Positions 61,465-64,000 of a stretch of 64,000 bases of DNA are shown here, in pieces. Position 1 is the first letter of the stretch, and each line of letters begins with the position of its first letter. This stretch comes from Zelopaecilomyces penicillatus (Eukaryota; Ascomycota; Sordariomycetes; Hypocreales; Pseudodiploosporaceae): the NCBI GenBank assembly GCA_005765155.1, contig VCCP01000003.1, forward strand, positions 558,001 to 622,000. The letters run 5' to 3'. The translations under genes were made by a program, and so were the position numbers. The notes beneath the pieces were generated by a model that did not search any database, was not told the origin of the DNA, and saw nothing but the letters and a program-made list of their open reading frames with translations.

Positions 61465-64000
61465 ACCATCCAGTAACATATGAAGCCATCCAAGCGTACT
61501 ATCACTGGTGAAGTCCCGCTAGACAACTCACCCAGCAGATTGTATGGGGCGGCGATCTCGGGGGCCGATCGATCACACGGCGCTGGGACCTACTCTTGCC
61601 CCGCGTTTTTACCCCGTCTAAAATATCCCGCCCGCAGGGCACGAGAGGCACAACATACCGCACCTACAGGCTATAACAGGCTACAGCGGGTCTACAGCAG
61701 GGCTAGCATGTAGAGGTAAGGCGCTGTACATGATTAGCCTCAGTGGTTGGTCCCGCCTATTAGTCTCCATACCAAACGACTTAAAGAGAGATTCTCTGGA
61801 TCAAGGTCGTCCGAAGAGCTGACCACCAACCTACTTCTCATACACTAATTTAATTACTCTTAACCTGTCTTTGTCATGTAGGACACATACCCCCGATGCA
61901 AAATCGGGTATGATTCCCCAGCGTTACTAGCAGTCCAGCAGGATGCAACCCCTCCACAAGGCTGGGTGACTCAGCTCCATGTAAGTGCAGTAGCCAGTCA
62001 ACCTCCAACTTACTTGGGACTGAGGCGCAGTATGTAAGTGCGGATGCATTTTAGTAGGTAAGAGTGCCTCGGGAGTATTTAGCTGCTAGAAATGACCAAT
62101 TAAAGGATCGGATGGCTGAACTTGCCGTGTCTTTGTGGCAAAGCAACTTGTCGCTAACAACTCACAGCCACTCATCCTAACAACCAGCTGCACCGCCTCG
62201 GAAGGCTGCCTTGCAGTTCCTTTAGTCATTGCTAATGTCTTGTCGTGTGTCTGCTTGGGGAATGTTTTGTAAAAAAAAAACAGCACTACCGAGACAAAAT
62301 GTAGTCATCGCAAGGTAGTAATTGGTAGATGTCCGTCAGATCGATCATCAGTCATCAGCACCAACATCTTCATCATCATCGCCGTCATTCTCACTACCAC
62401 CGCTGGTATTCCTCCGGCGCCAGCCTCTTTGCACAGCACAACTGCACACGCCCCAGCAATCGAAACACTACAATGGTACGTGGGTTTCCCAATCCTTCGC
62501 TCAACTTCAACGTCCCATAACCCTACAACTGCATGCCAGCCTCTGCAAGGGAACAAAAGGAAAACAGTTTAGAATTTGTTGGCATGCATTGCATATGCCG
62601 TATCTATTCGTGAAATAAACAACGTTTTGTCGATCAAACGCCTTTTATGGCCGTGTCACGCTCACATCGCAACGGGCAGCAATATGACGGCATTTTCATT
62701 TGGACATTTCCAAGTTTTCTTCTCTTCTTTCCAACGCTCACTCTAAATCAGGCTCAAACAGGCAACAATACTTCTACAGTTCAAAGCTCATCATTGGGAT
62801 CCTCCATTTCAGCCTTATCCGTTTACTCCCTCTCTGTTGCAACCATTACAGCCGATTAGTACTGACAGCCTTTAAAGAGGACTGGTTTCGACATGTGCTT
62901 GTCGACTCCACATTTCTAGAGCGGCCTTACAGTTTCAGTAGATTGGATGCAACCCGATAGTCATCTTTCTTTGGCAGCAGAAGGTCATACATGATAAAGG
63001 CTGCTTCATATCGAGCAGCGGATGGGTCGGGGCGATGATAAATTGTACGACGATTCGCGATGCCGCAACACACACACACCCACCACCACGTGGTTGCAGC
63101 TATGCAGGTAAGTATTTAGCTTTGGGTTGCTTCTCCTCTCTCAGCCGCAGCTGGCATAACTGCATTCCGCTTGCGCTCCATACAGTATTTGCCCCAACTA
63201 AAACTTCTTGGACCCCAAATATATATGAGCCTAGGGCTAGAGCTGGTTGACTACCTAAATAAAAGGGCGTATTTTAGACGCGAGTCAAGTAAATATTCTT
63301 GCCATACATCTTGCTGGAAAACATCCAGCCAGTGTCAAGTTATTGTCCACTGTATCACGAGACCGTTTCTCAACTAGAGACAGTGTAAGTTACTGTTTGG
63401 TACGCTCGCCAATCTTCATATGTCGGGGTTTAATTGCGAGCTAAACAGCTCCGTCGCACATACTTGGCATGTAAAAGAGCAATAGTTCTCGCAGAGACCC
63501 GCTGTTGCCTGTGAGGTGAATGCAATAGTGTAACTGCGATAGGCACTGCAGCTTTGCAAAGCCGGGTTTCACATGCATGCAGACATTGCAGGTAAAGAAA
63601 CGGGTTGGACGGCCCACCGTCTTTATCGAGCTAATCCGTCCCTGTGAACCCGTGCCTTATCTGTGCATTCACGAGCCAAGATACTTATTTTGCATTATTT
63701 TCTGAGAAGATGCTTGATATGCTAGGGTAATTGAGAATACGTGCCCTGCTCATATTCTGTGCCGTACGTGCAGCGTACTAGATAGTGGCTAGCTAGCGGA
63801 GGCATGTGATTGATCACCTGGCTGCTCAGTCATCCACCCACTGGCCAAATTAATGAAAGCTGCCTGATTCTGTAGATAGTGGCAAGAAATCACCGTAACA
63901 ATGCTACAAGGTGTGTATTCAAGATCAGATAGATAAGAGTTCATGTTATCACATGTGAGAAAGAGCTTTATCAACACAGTTGTTGTAGCTTACAGATTCG

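Larger units (their letters stand above)
56236..64000. other. Intergenic to window end, no gene recognised
   Basis: About 7.8 kb without a supported gene. An open frame of 95 codons on the minus strand (57,427-57,140) has a GTG in place of an ATG and no known domain. A/T patches lie at 59,069-59,133 and near 61,199-61,225. A CCAGC-type repeat lies at 60,950-60,987 and a perfect short hairpin at 61,442-61,464. Confidence 0.6.

Overview
The window looks like nuclear DNA of a filamentous ascomycete (Pezizomycotina), most plausibly Hypocreales. The evidence is short GT-AG introns of 57-156 bp with CTAAC/CTAAT-like branch sites, a class II hydrophobin gene, a fungal rhodopsin-domain membrane protein, a 14-segment-type MFS drug-efflux transporter, and dispersed microsatellites and homopolymer runs. 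Species-level placement is not supported. No rRNA, tRNA, CRISPR array or intact transposon was found.

The region is very gene-poor: eight protein-coding genes that I can support, plus one decayed or partial gene. Positions 1-25,873 hold no recognisable gene. At 25.9-30.2 kb a TLC-like polytopic membrane protein (minus) and a DHA2-type MFS transporter (plus, three exons) are transcribed divergently from a 528-bp shared promoter region. A second gene-free stretch runs to 39.1 kb. The denser part follows: a class I SAM-dependent methyltransferase (minus, 39.1 kb), a three-exon CS-alpha-beta defensin gene (plus, 41.4 kb), a six-exon rhodopsin-domain membrane protein (minus, 42.6-44.3 kb), a two-exon eight-cysteine hydrophobin-like secreted protein (plus, 46.4 kb), a possible decayed gene (minus, 47.0-47.6 kb), an RWD/CHY zinc-finger protein (minus, 51.7-53.8 kb) and a three-exon class II hydrophobin (plus, 55.8 kb). 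The rest, to 64 kb, shows only low-complexity tracts and small inverted repeats.

Three genes (41.4, 46.4 and 55.8 kb) encode small secreted cysteine-rich proteins of 72-101 residues. Each is split by introns, so no single reading frame shows the full cysteine framework, and it appears only after splicing is worked out by hand. The main find is the defensin. Its six cysteines follow the plectasin/micasin-type framework, and the last two lie in a 22-nt third exon that would be missed if intron 2 were not recognised. The transporter and membrane-protein pair may act together in efflux or self-protection, but no secondary-metabolite backbone gene is in the window, so no biosynthetic cluster is claimed.
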